Below are positions 1-8,546 of a stretch of 64,000 nt of DNA, piece after piece. The first letter of the stretch is position 1. Each line of letters opens with the position of its first letter. The DNA comes from a bacterium MS4 (GTDB lineage Bacteria > Bacillota > Clostridia > Oscillospirales > Acutalibacteraceae). The notes beneath the pieces are model-generated. The model saw only the letters and a list, made by a program, of their open reading frames with translations, did no database searches and was not told the DNA's origin. Location of the stretch: the NCBI GenBank assembly GCA_000752215.1, contig CCFG01000008.1:186607-250606 (forward strand), in the 5' to 3' direction. The position numbers were made by a program, and so were the translations under genes.

Positions 1-1115
1 AACCCTCCTACCCGGCCGCTGCTGGCCGCCTGTTCCGCCATTGGCTCCAGAAGGTCAATGGGAATCCCCAGCTCACTCAGATGTTTCGGCAGGCCCAGCG
101 CTTCGAAGAAGCCCTCCGTTTTTTCAATGGCCTGCTGTGCCAGCACTTCCTGAGGAAGGCTGGAAGGAAGGTCCCATACATTGACCCCGTATTCCGCGAA
201 ATACGGGAGGTTTTCCGAAAATCCGCACACAAAGCGCATCCAGCTCGGCGTCAATACGGCGAGGCCGACGCCGTGCGTGATATCGTAATGCGCGCTGAGC
301 ACATGCTCAATGGGATGCACCGTCCACCTGCGTTCCGTTCCGTAGGTGATCAGGTCGTTGATCGCGAGGGAGGAAGCCCACATGAGGTTGGCGCGCGCTT
401 CATAATCCTCCGGATCGGTCATCGCTTTCGGTCCGTAATGCAGACAGGTTTTCAGCAGGGCTTCACAAAACCGTCTTTGAAGATAAACGCCGGGGGTTTT
501 TACAAAATAGCTTTCAAGTACGTGGCTGAAAATATCCGCCGTTCCGGAAGCGGTCTGGTATTTCGGAACCGTGTAGGTGTATTCCGGATCCATGACGGCG
601 AAGCGCGGGCGCAGGTCGTCATGGCTCGTAGCAAGCTTCTCATTCGTAGCCATGTTGGATATCACGGCGATCCGGTCCATTTCCGAGCCGGTCGCCGCAA
701 TGGTGAGCACGGCGGCAATGGGCAGAACCTTGCCGATCTTATCAGGATGCAGCACTAGATCCCATGCGTCGCCGTCATAATTTGCCGCGGCCGCCACAAC
801 CTTCGCGCAATCTATGCTGCTGCCGCCGCCGATTGCAAGGACGGTATCGATTCCATTCTCTTTGCACAGCTTTGCACCGGCGCGCACTGTGTCGATCCTG
901 GGGTTCGGCTCAACGCCGCCAAGCTCCCAGTAAGCGATTTTGGCACCGGAAAGCAGCCGTACAACAGTGTCGTAAAGTCCCGTCCGCTTGATGCTGCCGC
1001 CGCCGTAAACAAGCAGCACGCTGTTTCCATAATGGAGCAGTTCGTCGGGAAGAGCGGAAATCTGGCCCTTTCCAAAAAATATTTCTGTCGGGATAGCGTA
1101 TTTAAAATTCAGCAT
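1..1115 (-). CDS. Iron-containing alcohol dehydrogenase (BdhA/YqhD type), truncated at window edge
   Basis: NAD(P)H-dependent reduction of aldehydes to alcohols, a typical fermentative end step; cytoplasmic. The minus-strand frame opens with ATG at 1115 behind AAGGA and is open to base 1, so about 371 N-terminal residues of a usual ~390 are present. Seen: nucleotide-binding GGGS near residues 96-99 followed by IDCAKV, and the metal-site region with DIFSHVLE and a later HPIEHVLSAHYD stretch, as in group III iron alcohol dehydrogenases of the butanol dehydrogenase family. Substrate (butanal, acetaldehyde, lactaldehyde or other) cannot be read from sequence. It is separated from the next gene by a 406-bp gap holding a strong palindrome, so it is probably its own transcription unit. 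Confidence 0.9.
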   Translation of the reverse strand, partial: MLNFKYAIPTEIFFGKGQISALPDELLHYGNSVLLVYGGGSIKRTGLYDTVVRLLSGAKIAYWELGGVEPNPRIDTVRAGAKLCKENGIDTVLAIGGGSSIDCAKVVAAAANYDGDAWDLVLHPDKIGKVLPIAAVLTIAATGSEMDRIAVISNMATNEKLATSHDDLRPRFAVMDPEYTYTVPKYQTASGTADIFSHVLESYFVKTPGVYLQRRFCEALLKTCLHYGPKAMTDPEDYEARANLMWASSLAINDLITYGTERRWTVHPIEHVLSAHYDITHGVGLAVLTPSWMRFVCGFSENLPYFAEYGVNVWDLPSSLPQEVLAQQAIEKTEGFFEALGLPKHLSELGIPIDLLEPMAEQAASSGRVGG

Positions 1116-1521
1116 TCTAAAAAAATCCTTTCTTGAAAAATGAAGTTTTGTGGACGATCATGTTGAGTGCTCCTAAAATACGAAGTTGGAAATCGTGTCG
1201 TTTGCTGGTGGATCAATGTACAGAAAGGGCGTTTACCACAGTTTAAGCCGTGAAAAACACCCTAGCTTTCCTTTGTTCAAACGGTGCCGTCGGATTCTGT
1301 CTATAAGATTTCCGAAAAGCGGGGCGTATCAGGGAAATTTCCCTGATACGCCCCGCTGCGTTTTCAACTATTATGCATCCCGGTTTTGGTTTTGTCAAGA
1401 GCTTCAGGCGTTATAAAGCCTTTGTAGATTTTTTGTCGTAATTTCGTCGATGCGGATTTCAAGTTTGATCGCAGCTCCTGCGGCTTTTTTGAAATCCGGG
1501 GTTTTCAGCAGCGGTACCGGC
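1116..1521. other. Intergenic region with one strong palindrome
   Basis: 406 bases between two minus-strand genes. The only structure I see is the 40-base perfect palindrome at 1318-1357, listed separately. A 76-codon plus-strand frame (1186-1416) crosses that palindrome and has no family resemblance; I do not call it a gene. No clear promoter for the alcohol dehydrogenase was recognised. Confidence 0.5.
1318..1357 (-). terminator. 40-bp perfect palindrome, probable terminator of the ArsR-type gene
   Basis: AGCGGGGCGTATCAGGGAAA is followed at once by its exact reverse complement. On the minus strand the hairpin is followed by TTTTCGG, a short U run, and it lies about 165 bases downstream of the regulator stop codon. 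The plus-strand side has GCGTTTTC, so it may also work in the other direction. The uninterrupted symmetry, with AAATTT at the centre, would equally suit a large dimeric operator. Confidence 0.6.
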
Positions 1522-2496
1522 TCAGTAAATAATTCTCATGAGAATTCCCTGTGGGTAATCCCCGAATTTTTCACCGAAGATGTTGATTCCGCCAACATAT
1601 TGTGCCGTTTCCTTGATTTCTATTTTAATAGAAATATAAGGCCGGTCCTGAATATTCAGCTGCGTGAGAGAAATGTGAGGATTTACCAGATCCCCGTCTA
1701 AAAAACCGCCGCTTTGACGAACAGAAAAAGTTTTCAGTATGCCGTACTGGGTTTTTCCGTTCTGCCAGCCGGCGGGGGTATAGTTCCCGTGCCGTGCTCC
1801 AAAGTCACCGGGACAGCGATAGGTGGTGAGCTCCAGATCGTTTATGGAAATAGTAATGTCCGAAGGCCAGTTTTCCATATAACCCGGCGCTTCGGAGCAA
1901 AGCTCCAGGGAAAAGGAAAGCTCCTTAATGGAGAGCTGAGGCTCCGCGTAATTCGGAAAGCGATATTCTACATAACCTTGCTGAAACCAGATCAACTGCG
2001 CCTGCCCCCGCCGCGGTGTAAAAAATGCCTTGGGACTGTCGTAGTTATCCATCATTTCTCCGTTCGCGTCCGCAAGTCCGCAAGTGGGTTCCACGTAACA
2101 ATGATAGTAGTTCCCGATGGGCATATCTACGGTAACCGCTTTTTTTGAGGGGTCAAACTCTTCTTCCGCAGTATCAATGTGGATAGACTGCACGCTGGAA
2201 ACACAGACCCTCATAGAACCGCGCAGTCCGGGCTGGGACTCTGTTATCACCATTTTGGCATCCTCTAAGAAACGGATGTGCAGGGCGACAGAGGAAACGG
2301 GTAAATCCAGTGTGCCTGCAATTTCCTGTATGGAGAGCGCTTTAAACTTAAGCAGATTCAAAATTTGCAGGCGGGCTGGAATAGACAGCGCTTTGGCAAT
2401 TTTGATGATCTGTTCCTGATGCTGATGGTTGTCCAGGTTTAAAGAAATGTCGCGCTCGCCAATAATTTTGATCGCCTTTTTTGTTTTATTGGACAC
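1522..2496 (-). CDS. ArsR-type winged-helix transcriptional regulator with large C-terminal domain
   Basis: Probable regulator of the divergent ABC/GH2 operon. GTG start at 2496 behind AGGAGGCG. Residues about 30-95 form an ArsR-like winged helix: a PARLQILNLL helix, then a recognition segment with VSSVALHIRFLEDAKMV. The remaining ~225 residues are not a metal-sensor tail; they are rich in aromatic and beta-type sequence and are likely the ligand-sensing part, but I do not recognise a named domain. Family ArsR proteins of ~100 residues are much shorter than this 324-residue protein; long versions of this kind are common beside sugar ABC operons. The 247-base gap to the importer carries inverted repeats that could be its operators. 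Effector unknown. Confidence 0.8.
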   Translation of the reverse strand: MSNKTKKAIKIIGERDISLNLDNHQHQEQIIKIAKALSIPARLQILNLLKFKALSIQEIAGTLDLPVSSVALHIRFLEDAKMVITESQPGLRGSMRVCVSSVQSIHIDTAEEEFDPSKKAVTVDMPIGNYYHCYVEPTCGLADANGEMMDNYDSPKAFFTPRRGQAQLIWFQQGYVEYRFPNYAEPQLSIKELSFSLELCSEAPGYMENWPSDITISINDLELTTYRCPGDFGARHGNYTPAGWQNGKTQYGILKTFSVRQSGGFLDGDLVNPHISLTQLNIQDRPYISIKIEIKETAQYVGGINIFGEKFGDYPQGILMRIIY

Positions 2497-2530
2497 GGCG
2501 GTTCGCCTCCTGTTGTGATTGTTTTTTAAA

Positions 2531-2545
2531 TTATGTAATTATATG
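2531..2545. promoter_or_regulatory. Imperfect AT-rich dyad near the regulator start
   Basis: TTATGTAATTATATG, flanked by TTAAA on the left and TTTAA on the right, is an imperfect dyad sharing the TATGTAA core with the repeat at 2661-2677. It lies just upstream of the ArsR-type gene and could mediate autoregulation. Confidence 0.35.
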
Positions 2546-2563
2546 TTTAAAAAAGAATTGAAA

Positions 2564-2581
2564 TTTATCAATACTGATAAA
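2564..2581. promoter_or_regulatory. Perfect inverted repeat, candidate operator
   Basis: TTTATCA-ATAC-TGATAAA, exact 7-bp arms with a 4-base spacer, in the middle of the divergent intergenic region and upstream of the importer promoter. Suited to a dimeric winged-helix regulator. Confidence 0.45.
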
Positions 2582-2617
2582 ATTATTCAGGATAGTAAGA
2601 ATATTTTAGAATATAAC

Positions 2618-2646
2618 TTGACATTTTTGAAATATAAAAGTACTAT
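2618..2646 (+). promoter_or_regulatory. Sigma-A promoter of the ABC/GH2 operon
   Basis: TTGACA at 2618-2623, a 17-base spacer, and TACTAT at 2641-2646; near-consensus and the only strong promoter ahead of the binding-protein gene. Confidence 0.75.
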
Positions 2647-2660
2647 ATAGATAGTAAAAG

Positions 2661-2677
2661 TTACATAAAATATGTAA
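2661..2677. promoter_or_regulatory. Inverted repeat just downstream of the promoter
   Basis: TTACATA-AAA-TATGTAA, exact 7-bp arms, 14 bases after the -10 element. Its place over the early transcribed region is that of a repressor operator; candidate site for the divergent ArsR-type protein. Confidence 0.5.
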
Positions 2678-2779
2678 CAAATTCAAAAAAGATGCGCGGA
2701 GTGCATTTAGTTTCATAATTATTGTAATATAATAGCCCGAAAAATGCAAGCCGTGCACAATGAGAATGGGAGGATGTTA

Positions 2780-4078
2780 ATGAAAAAGCTAATTTCTATG
2801 GTTACGGCACTCGCATTAATAGGTTCTCTCCTGACGGGATGTCAGAGCGGCTCATCTGGTCAAAGCATGTCCGGTTCTTCAGCGGATTCCGCAGGATCCG
2901 CGGCAGGTAACGGGGAAAAAGTAAAAATTTCTTTTATTGACGGCTTTACCGGCGGCGACGGCGCTTACATGAAGAAAATCATCGATGGATTTAATGCGTC
3001 GCAGGACAAATACGAAATCGATGAGCTGACGACGGCAGACGAATATGTAAAGTTTAAATCGGACGACTTCGATATGCTGGTTATTCACTCGGACTGGATA
3101 TCGACTTATCATGGGGACGGACTGCTTCGCGAATTGTCCGATGTTTACAAGGCGGCCGGTATTTCGCTCGATGATTTCCACAGCATCACTACCTCTTACA
3201 CAAAATATGACGACGGTATTTACGCCGTGCCGCTGGGGCTATATGCCAATACCATGTTTTACAACAAAAAGCTGGTGAAAACCGCGCCTAAAACCTATTC
3301 GGACCTCGTTTCGCTGCGCGATCAGCTGGATCCCGAAAAAAGCGGCATTTATCCGATGGCCGTGCCGCTTACCGGCGACCATCAGTGGCTGTATATGACA
3401 TTTCTGACTCAGTACGGCGTTAATTTCGTAAAAGACGGGCATCTGAACTTTGATACCGAGGAAGCCTGCAACGCTTTCCTTGCTCTGAACAAATTAATTT
3501 ATAATGACCGGCTTAGCCCGGCAAATCTGGGCGCGAATGATCATCTGAACGCTTTCATGAAAAATGTGAAGGACAAGACCAATATGCAGGCGGCGGTCGC
3601 GCTGATGGGCCCGTGGAACTACACCGCGGCAAAGGAAAAATATGGCGACGATTTAGGCATAGCGGCAATCCCTGTGTTGGGAAAAGAGCTGAAGGTTCCC
3701 GCCGGCGGACACAACTTTGCCGTTTCCTCCAAAGTGACGGATCAGGGAAAACTGGACGGCATTGCCGCATTCTTCAAATACGCCTATCAGCCGGAGGTCA
3801 TGAAGATCTGGGCGGATGCCGGCCAGACCCCCGTTCATCTTAAAACAATTGAGTATATTAAACAAAATCCCGATCAGTATCCTGTATCCATGGTAACCTT
3901 CGACATCCTCGACAAATGTGAGATTTTACCCCCGCTTTACAACGTGCGCGAGCAAATTAAATACGCAAATGAGACGGTTTACAATATGGTTATTAAAACG
4001 CCGAATCTGACAAAGGAACAGTTGATGCCTGAACTGAAGAAGGCAACCGAGTCCGCAGCCGAGTTGGCTCAGCAATAA
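2780..4078 (+). CDS. Extracellular sugar-binding lipoprotein of ABC importer
   Basis: Captures the substrate outside the membrane and hands it to the two permeases encoded next. The start at 2780 (GGGAGG six bases upstream) gives MKKLISM, a hydrophobic signal peptide and lipobox LLTGC with the acylated Cys at residue 21; upstream in-frame ATGs have poorer spacing. After a Ser/Gly-rich linker the mature protein has the fold pattern of family 1 binding proteins (MalE/UgpB type), for example GPWNYTAAK near residue 280 and the closing helices. 432 residues is normal. Substrate is not readable; the GH2 and glycerophosphodiesterase genes in the operon suggest a glycoside, perhaps glycerol-linked. 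A hairpin follows the stop codon, as with two other binding-protein genes here. Confidence 0.9.
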   Translation: MKKLISMVTALALIGSLLTGCQSGSSGQSMSGSSADSAGSAAGNGEKVKISFIDGFTGGDGAYMKKIIDGFNASQDKYEIDELTTADEYVKFKSDDFDMLVIHSDWISTYHGDGLLRELSDVYKAAGISLDDFHSITTSYTKYDDGIYAVPLGLYANTMFYNKKLVKTAPKTYSDLVSLRDQLDPEKSGIYPMAVPLTGDHQWLYMTFLTQYGVNFVKDGHLNFDTEEACNAFLALNKLIYNDRLSPANLGANDHLNAFMKNVKDKTNMQAAVALMGPWNYTAAKEKYGDDLGIAAIPVLGKELKVPAGGHNFAVSSKVTDQGKLDGIAAFFKYAYQPEVMKIWADAGQTPVHLKTIEYIKQNPDQYPVSMVTFDILDKCEILPPLYNVREQIKYANETVYNMVIKTPNLTKEQLMPELKKATESAAELAQQ

Positions 4079-4085
4079 AAGACAG

Positions 4086-4114
4086 ACAGGCGGGCGGATT
4101 TATCCCCCGCCTGT
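4086..4114 (+). terminator. Stem-loop between binding-protein and permease genes
   Basis: ACAGGCGGG (4086-4094) pairs with CCCGCCTGT (4106-4114). No T run follows, so it is better seen as an mRNA-stabilising or processing hairpin that raises binding-protein output than as a full terminator. Confidence 0.5.
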
Positions 4115-4154
4115 AATTGAAAAAGTTTTAGATATCCTGAGAGGGGAGTTAAGC

Positions 4155-5054
4155 ATGAAAGCGGGCAAAAAGGTTTCCGTCTTTTTCATTTTACCGTTTG
4201 TTCTGTTTTTTATATTGTTCTGGCTGGTTCCGTTTTTTTATGGCTTTTATATGAGTCTGCACAATTTTTCACTGATCAATGGCGATCGGGGATTTATTGG
4301 AGTTGACAATTACATAAAAATTTTGTTTTCTTCTTCCATGTACCATAGCTCGTTCTTCCTGGGCCTGAAAAATACGCTGATTTTTGTCGCTCTCAGCGTT
4401 CCGCCTTTGGTATTGCTCAGCCTTGCGCTCGCTTTGCTGGTAGACAATCTTCCAAACAAAGTGAAAGGGCTGTTCCGTACAATATATTTCATTTCATATT
4501 CCGTGTCCGTCACGGCGGTTGCGTCTATTTTTATCTGGATGCTCAAAGGGAACGGAGGCTATCTGAACAATCTTCTGATGAACCTGAAAATAACGGCGGC
4601 TCCCATCCCTTGGTTGGAGTCACAGCCCTTTGTCTGGATTTCCCTTACCATAGCGACGGTGTGGTGGACTATCGGTTATAATATGATGCTGTTTATCAAC
4701 GGGCTCAATGAAATTGACGTCAGTATCTACGAAGCTTCCGCCATTGACGGCGCGGGCTTCTGGACGAAATTCGTGTCGATCACGATGCCTAATATCAAAA
4801 ATATTTTCTTCTTTGTGTTAATGACGACAATCATTGCCTCTTTTAATGTATATGGGCAACCTCGGCTAATGACCGCGGGGGGACCCGGACAAACAACCAA
4901 GCCCCTTATTATGGTCATCAATTCCGCCATTATGGACCAAAATAACATGGGGATAGGCAACGCCATGGCGATCTTAATGGGGTTGATCATTATGGCGGTC
5001 TCTTTAGGGCAGTATTTTATGACAAAAGAAAAAGAGAAGATCAGGATAAAATGA
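4155..5054 (+). CDS. ABC sugar permease, MalF/UgpA type
   Basis: One of the two membrane subunits of the importer. ATG at 4155 with GAGGGGAG upstream. Six or so hydrophobic segments; the N-terminal one has the usual FFILFWLVPFFYGFYMS pattern of this family. The ATPase-contact EAA loop is seen as EASAIDGAGFWTKF near residue 193, followed by a Pro. 299 residues is typical. The sequence late in the protein, TAGGPGQTT, is the characteristic GGP turn. No ATPase gene is in the operon, so the system probably uses a shared MsmK/UgpC-type ATPase encoded elsewhere, as is common in Gram-positive bacteria. Confidence 0.92.
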   Translation: MKAGKKVSVFFILPFVLFFILFWLVPFFYGFYMSLHNFSLINGDRGFIGVDNYIKILFSSSMYHSSFFLGLKNTLIFVALSVPPLVLLSLALALLVDNLPNKVKGLFRTIYFISYSVSVTAVASIFIWMLKGNGGYLNNLLMNLKITAAPIPWLESQPFVWISLTIATVWWTIGYNMMLFINGLNEIDVSIYEASAIDGAGFWTKFVSITMPNIKNIFFFVLMTTIIASFNVYGQPRLMTAGGPGQTTKPLIMVINSAIMDQNNMGIGNAMAILMGLIIMAVSLGQYFMTKEKEKIRIK

Positions 5055-5132
5055 GCATAACCGCACATCCGTCGATTTGATGGCAATTCTGCTCAGCGGG
5101 TATAGGAAATCGGGAAAAAAGGAGATCGCAAA

Positions 5133-5963
5133 GTGATAACAAAAAAAATACCGAACATCATACTGACAATCATTGCCTGCATTGTTGCTTATGCGTTTTT
5201 ACTTCCGCTGCTGTTTATGGTATCCACCAGTTTTAAGGGACTCTCGGATGCTTTGGGCTCCAGCTCTCTCTTGCCGCAGCAGGTAACTTTCAAAAACTAT
5301 GTCGATTTGTTTAATCAGACTTCAAGCGCCCCAATTTTGAAATGGGCCTTCAACACGCTTGTGGTCACTGTCCTGGGAACGATGCTGAGACTCATCACCA
5401 GCACTCTTGCGGCATATTCCTTAGCAAGGCTGAATGTTCCATTTAAAAAGGGGATTCTTATCGGACTGATCTGGGCAATGGCAATTCCTGAAATTGTAAC
5501 CTATTTTCCGCTTTTTTATATTTTTAAAAACACAGGAATGCTTAACACTTATCTTCCGCTGATCCTTCCCTCGGGTGCCGGAGCAATGACAGTGTATCTG
5601 ATCTATCAGTTTATGCTGGGATTTCCAAGAGAACTGGAGGAAGCCGCTTTTGTGGACGGCGCTTCCCTTGTGAAAATTTTGCTGCGTATTGTGCTTCCTT
5701 CCGTTAAACCTATTTTGATTACTCAGGGATTTATTGTATTTCTGGGATTGTATAATACCTATCTGTGGCCGTCGCTGGTGGTCAGCCGTACCGAAATGAA
5801 CACGATCACGCTCGGGATCGCATCTCTTGTCCTCGGCGAAAACTACGTGAACCCCGGTCTGATGATGGCGGCGACCGTTGTAGCGGTTATCCCCACTATT
5901 TTGATTTTCATGTTCCTGAATAAATATATTGTACGCGGCTTTACTCAGTCGGGAATCAAATAG
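5133..5963 (+). CDS. ABC sugar permease, MalG/UgpE type
   Basis: Second membrane subunit, expected to pair with the preceding permease. GTG start at 5133 with AAGGAG upstream. Six hydrophobic segments over 276 residues; EAA loop EEAAFVDGASLVKILLRI around residues 168-185; the C-terminal IVRGFTQSGIK ending is typical of MalG-like proteins. Twelve bases separate its stop from the glycosidase start, supporting one transcript. Confidence 0.92.
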   Translation: MITKKIPNIILTIIACIVAYAFLLPLLFMVSTSFKGLSDALGSSSLLPQQVTFKNYVDLFNQTSSAPILKWAFNTLVVTVLGTMLRLITSTLAAYSLARLNVPFKKGILIGLIWAMAIPEIVTYFPLFYIFKNTGMLNTYLPLILPSGAGAMTVYLIYQFMLGFPRELEEAAFVDGASLVKILLRIVLPSVKPILITQGFIVFLGLYNTYLWPSLVVSRTEMNTITLGIASLVLGENYVNPGLMMAATVVAVIPTILIFMFLNKYIVRGFTQSGIK

Positions 5964-5975
5964 GGGGAGAAAGAA

Positions 5976-7721
5976 TTGAGAAACGAATATCCACGCGCCG
6001 ATTTTGTTCGTAAAGACTGGCTTTCACTGAATGGGGAGTGGGACTTTTCTTTTGAATACGGTCCGGCATGTAAAATACAGGTGCCTTTTGTGTATCAGTG
6101 TAAAAAAAGCGGTATAAACGATCAGAAGACATGCCGCACCGTCACTTATAAGAGAAAATTTACCGTCCCGCCCGGATGGCGGGGGAAGGATATTGTACTG
6201 CATTTCGGCGCAGCAGACTACCGGTGCAAGGTCTGCGTCAACGGCAGATACGTTGGCGGTCATGTGGGAGGTCATACTCCGTTTGAACTGGACATCACGG
6301 ATGATGTCAATTGGAAAGAGGAAGAAATTCTTGTTATAGTCGAGGATTTTCCCACCGATGAAACCATTGCTCGCGGTAAACAGTTCTGGCGGGAGAAGCC
6401 CGAGTATATCTGGTATACCGGTTCGACCGGTATCTGGCAGAGCGTATGGATAGAGCCCAGAACAAAGGCCTGCTTTGAATGGATTCACTTTACACCGGAT
6501 ATTGATAACGGACAGGTGAAAATTTCCTATCGTTTAGGGGACGGCACCCCGCTGCCATGCTCTTCCAAATGGGAGATCACTTTACAGGGCGAAATCTTTT
6601 TCAGCGGAGAACTGTTATGCCGTGAATATGAGGACAGCTTCACGGTTACGGTTTTTGGAAACCATGTGCTTTCCGGTCCTTTCCATTCCGATGGTTTGTG
6701 CTGGAGCCCGGACAGCCCCACATTGTTTGATGTAACCGCTCAGCTGCTGGAAGACGGGAAGGCTGCGGATACCGTAAACAGTTATTTTGGAATGCGTAAA
6801 ATTTCGGTGGAAAACGGAATGCTCTACCTCAACAATCATCCGTGCTACCAAAAATTATTGCTGGATCAGGGGTACTGGGAAGAAAGTCTTCTGACGGCTC
6901 CCGATGACGAAGCTTTTCAACAGGATATTCTGCGTGCAAAGGCAATGGGCTTTAACGGCTGCCGGAAGCATGAGAAGCTGGAAGACCCCAGGTTCCTCTA
7001 CTGGGCCGACAAGCTGGGATTTTTGGTTTGGGAGGGAATGGCGAGTTTCATAAGCTATACTCCTTCGGCCGCCGCGCAATTTATAAAGGAATGGGAAGAG
7101 GTCATTCACAGGGATTATAACCACCCCTCTATTATTGTCTGGGGGATGCTCAATGAAAGCTGGGGCGTACCACAGATCTACGACAATCTTATGCAGCAGC
7201 ATTATGCCGCCTCGCTTTATCATTTGGCTCACAGCTTGGACAGTACCCGCCTGGTCATATCAAATGATGGGTGGGAAATGACGGAAACCGATGTTTGCGC
7301 CATACATAGCTACAGCCACGGCACGGAAGACGACCGCCGGCAGCAACTGGTGTTTGCAGAGTGTGTAAAAACCTGGCCGGGAATCGAAAGCGGAAAAATT
7401 GTCAGTCACCTGCCTTTTGCAAAAGGCTATCATTATCAGGGTCAGCCTGTAATTCTGACGGAATTCGGAGGAATATCCGGGGCTGAGGGGGAAGAAGGCT
7501 GGGGTTATACCTGTGCCCACAGTGAAAAGGAATTTTTGGAAGTATACCGACGCCTGATTACCGTCCTGAATGATTCTGAAATTCTCTGCGGCTTTTGTTA
7601 CACACAATTAGCTGATGTCCAGCAGGAAACCAACGGCCTGTTGAACAAAATGCATGAGTTTAAATATGATCCGAAAAAAATCAGAGAAATTAATCAACTG
7701 ATTGAGAGGAGAATGGTCTAA
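5976..7721 (+). CDS. Glycoside hydrolase family 2 (beta-galactosidase/glucuronidase-like)
   Basis: Hydrolyses a beta-glycoside brought in by the importer; no signal peptide, so cytoplasmic. TTG start at 5976 behind AGGGGGAG. Domain order as in family 2: N-terminal jelly roll (about residues 10-165, with WLSLNGEWDF), an immunoglobulin-like domain (about 170-275), then the catalytic barrel. Acid/base Glu is in GMLNESWG near residue 394 and the nucleophile is in ILTEFGGI near residue 496. At 581 residues it is of the short GH2 kind, lacking the extra C-terminal domains of LacZ. Sugar specificity (galactoside, glucuronide, mannoside) cannot be told by eye. Confidence 0.9.
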   Translation: MRNEYPRADFVRKDWLSLNGEWDFSFEYGPACKIQVPFVYQCKKSGINDQKTCRTVTYKRKFTVPPGWRGKDIVLHFGAADYRCKVCVNGRYVGGHVGGHTPFELDITDDVNWKEEEILVIVEDFPTDETIARGKQFWREKPEYIWYTGSTGIWQSVWIEPRTKACFEWIHFTPDIDNGQVKISYRLGDGTPLPCSSKWEITLQGEIFFSGELLCREYEDSFTVTVFGNHVLSGPFHSDGLCWSPDSPTLFDVTAQLLEDGKAADTVNSYFGMRKISVENGMLYLNNHPCYQKLLLDQGYWEESLLTAPDDEAFQQDILRAKAMGFNGCRKHEKLEDPRFLYWADKLGFLVWEGMASFISYTPSAAAQFIKEWEEVIHRDYNHPSIIVWGMLNESWGVPQIYDNLMQQHYAASLYHLAHSLDSTRLVISNDGWEMTETDVCAIHSYSHGTEDDRRQQLVFAECVKTWPGIESGKIVSHLPFAKGYHYQGQPVILTEFGGISGAEGEEGWGYTCAHSEKEFLEVYRRLITVLNDSEILCGFCYTQLADVQQETNGLLNKMHEFKYDPKKIREINQLIERRMV

Positions 7722-7723
7722 TA

Positions 7724-8449
7724 ATGAAAACAGTAGTCTGGGCGCATCGGGGCAGCTCCTTTATGGCGCCGGAAAACACCCTGGAGTCTTTCGCTCTTGC
7801 GGCAAAACAAAACGCGGACGGAATCGAACTGGATATTCACCTTACCAGCGATGAACAGCTGGCGGTTTTTCACGATGAGACACTGGAACGGACGACAAAC
7901 GGGACGGGACCGGTTGAAGGCTGCACTATGGCCCAGCTGAAAATCCTGGACGCAGGCATTCTTCATCCTGAATATAAAGGGGCGAAAATTCCGGCTTTAC
8001 CGGAAGTCCTTGATTTTATGCGGAGCAATTCTCTTCGCTTAAACATCGAGATCAAGGAGGAACGAAAGCCAAATCCGATATTGGCTAAACAGCTCGCAAA
8101 GCTGATTCAAGACTTTGGGCTTGCAGACAGAACCATGTATTGCTCGTTTAATCATTACAGCCTTCTGGCTCTGCGCAGGGTAATGCCAAAAGCATGTATC
8201 GGCCTTTTATATCACGTAGGGCTGGTAAATCCGTGGGCCTATGCCAGGTCAATCGGAGCGAACTGCCTGCATCCTTATTTTCGCTTCGGTCTCATGGAGG
8301 GCCAGGTGGATAAAGCTCATGAGGCCGGACTGAAGGTTAATGTCTGGACCGTAGATGAACCGGACGATATGCGTCTCGTATATGCAAAGGGCGCAGACGG
8401 AATTATTACCAACAAGCCGGATGTTGCTCTCAGGCTGCGGGATAGTTAA
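7724..8449 (+). CDS. Glycerophosphodiester phosphodiesterase, cytosolic UgpQ type
   Basis: Cleaves glycerophosphodiesters to glycerol 3-phosphate and an alcohol. 241 residues without signal peptide; begins two bases after the GH2 stop. Motifs of the GDPD barrel: AHRGSSFMAPENT near residues 6-18 (catalytic His-Arg, Glu-Asn), GIELDIHLTSD, FHDETLERTTNGTG with the second catalytic His, then NIEIKEE. Position in a glycoside-uptake operon suggests the imported compound contains both a glycosyl and a glycerophosphoryl part, such as deacylated glycolipid or a teichoic acid fragment; this link is inference. Confidence 0.92.
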   Translation: MKTVVWAHRGSSFMAPENTLESFALAAKQNADGIELDIHLTSDEQLAVFHDETLERTTNGTGPVEGCTMAQLKILDAGILHPEYKGAKIPALPEVLDFMRSNSLRLNIEIKEERKPNPILAKQLAKLIQDFGLADRTMYCSFNHYSLLALRRVMPKACIGLLYHVGLVNPWAYARSIGANCLHPYFRFGLMEGQVDKAHEAGLKVNVWTVDEPDDMRLVYAKGADGIITNKPDVALRLRDS

Positions 8450-8546
8450 TTTCCGGCACGCGCTGTACGGCCCTGCAGTTCAAGATGCCTTCTTTTCGGC
8501 AAAAATTCTACAGCAGCAGGAGGAGATTATCATAAAGGGATTTGAA

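Noticed and set aside
1186-1416. 76-codon frame in the gap after the alcohol dehydrogenase start
   Set aside because: Runs through the 40-bp palindrome; no convincing ribosome site or motif.
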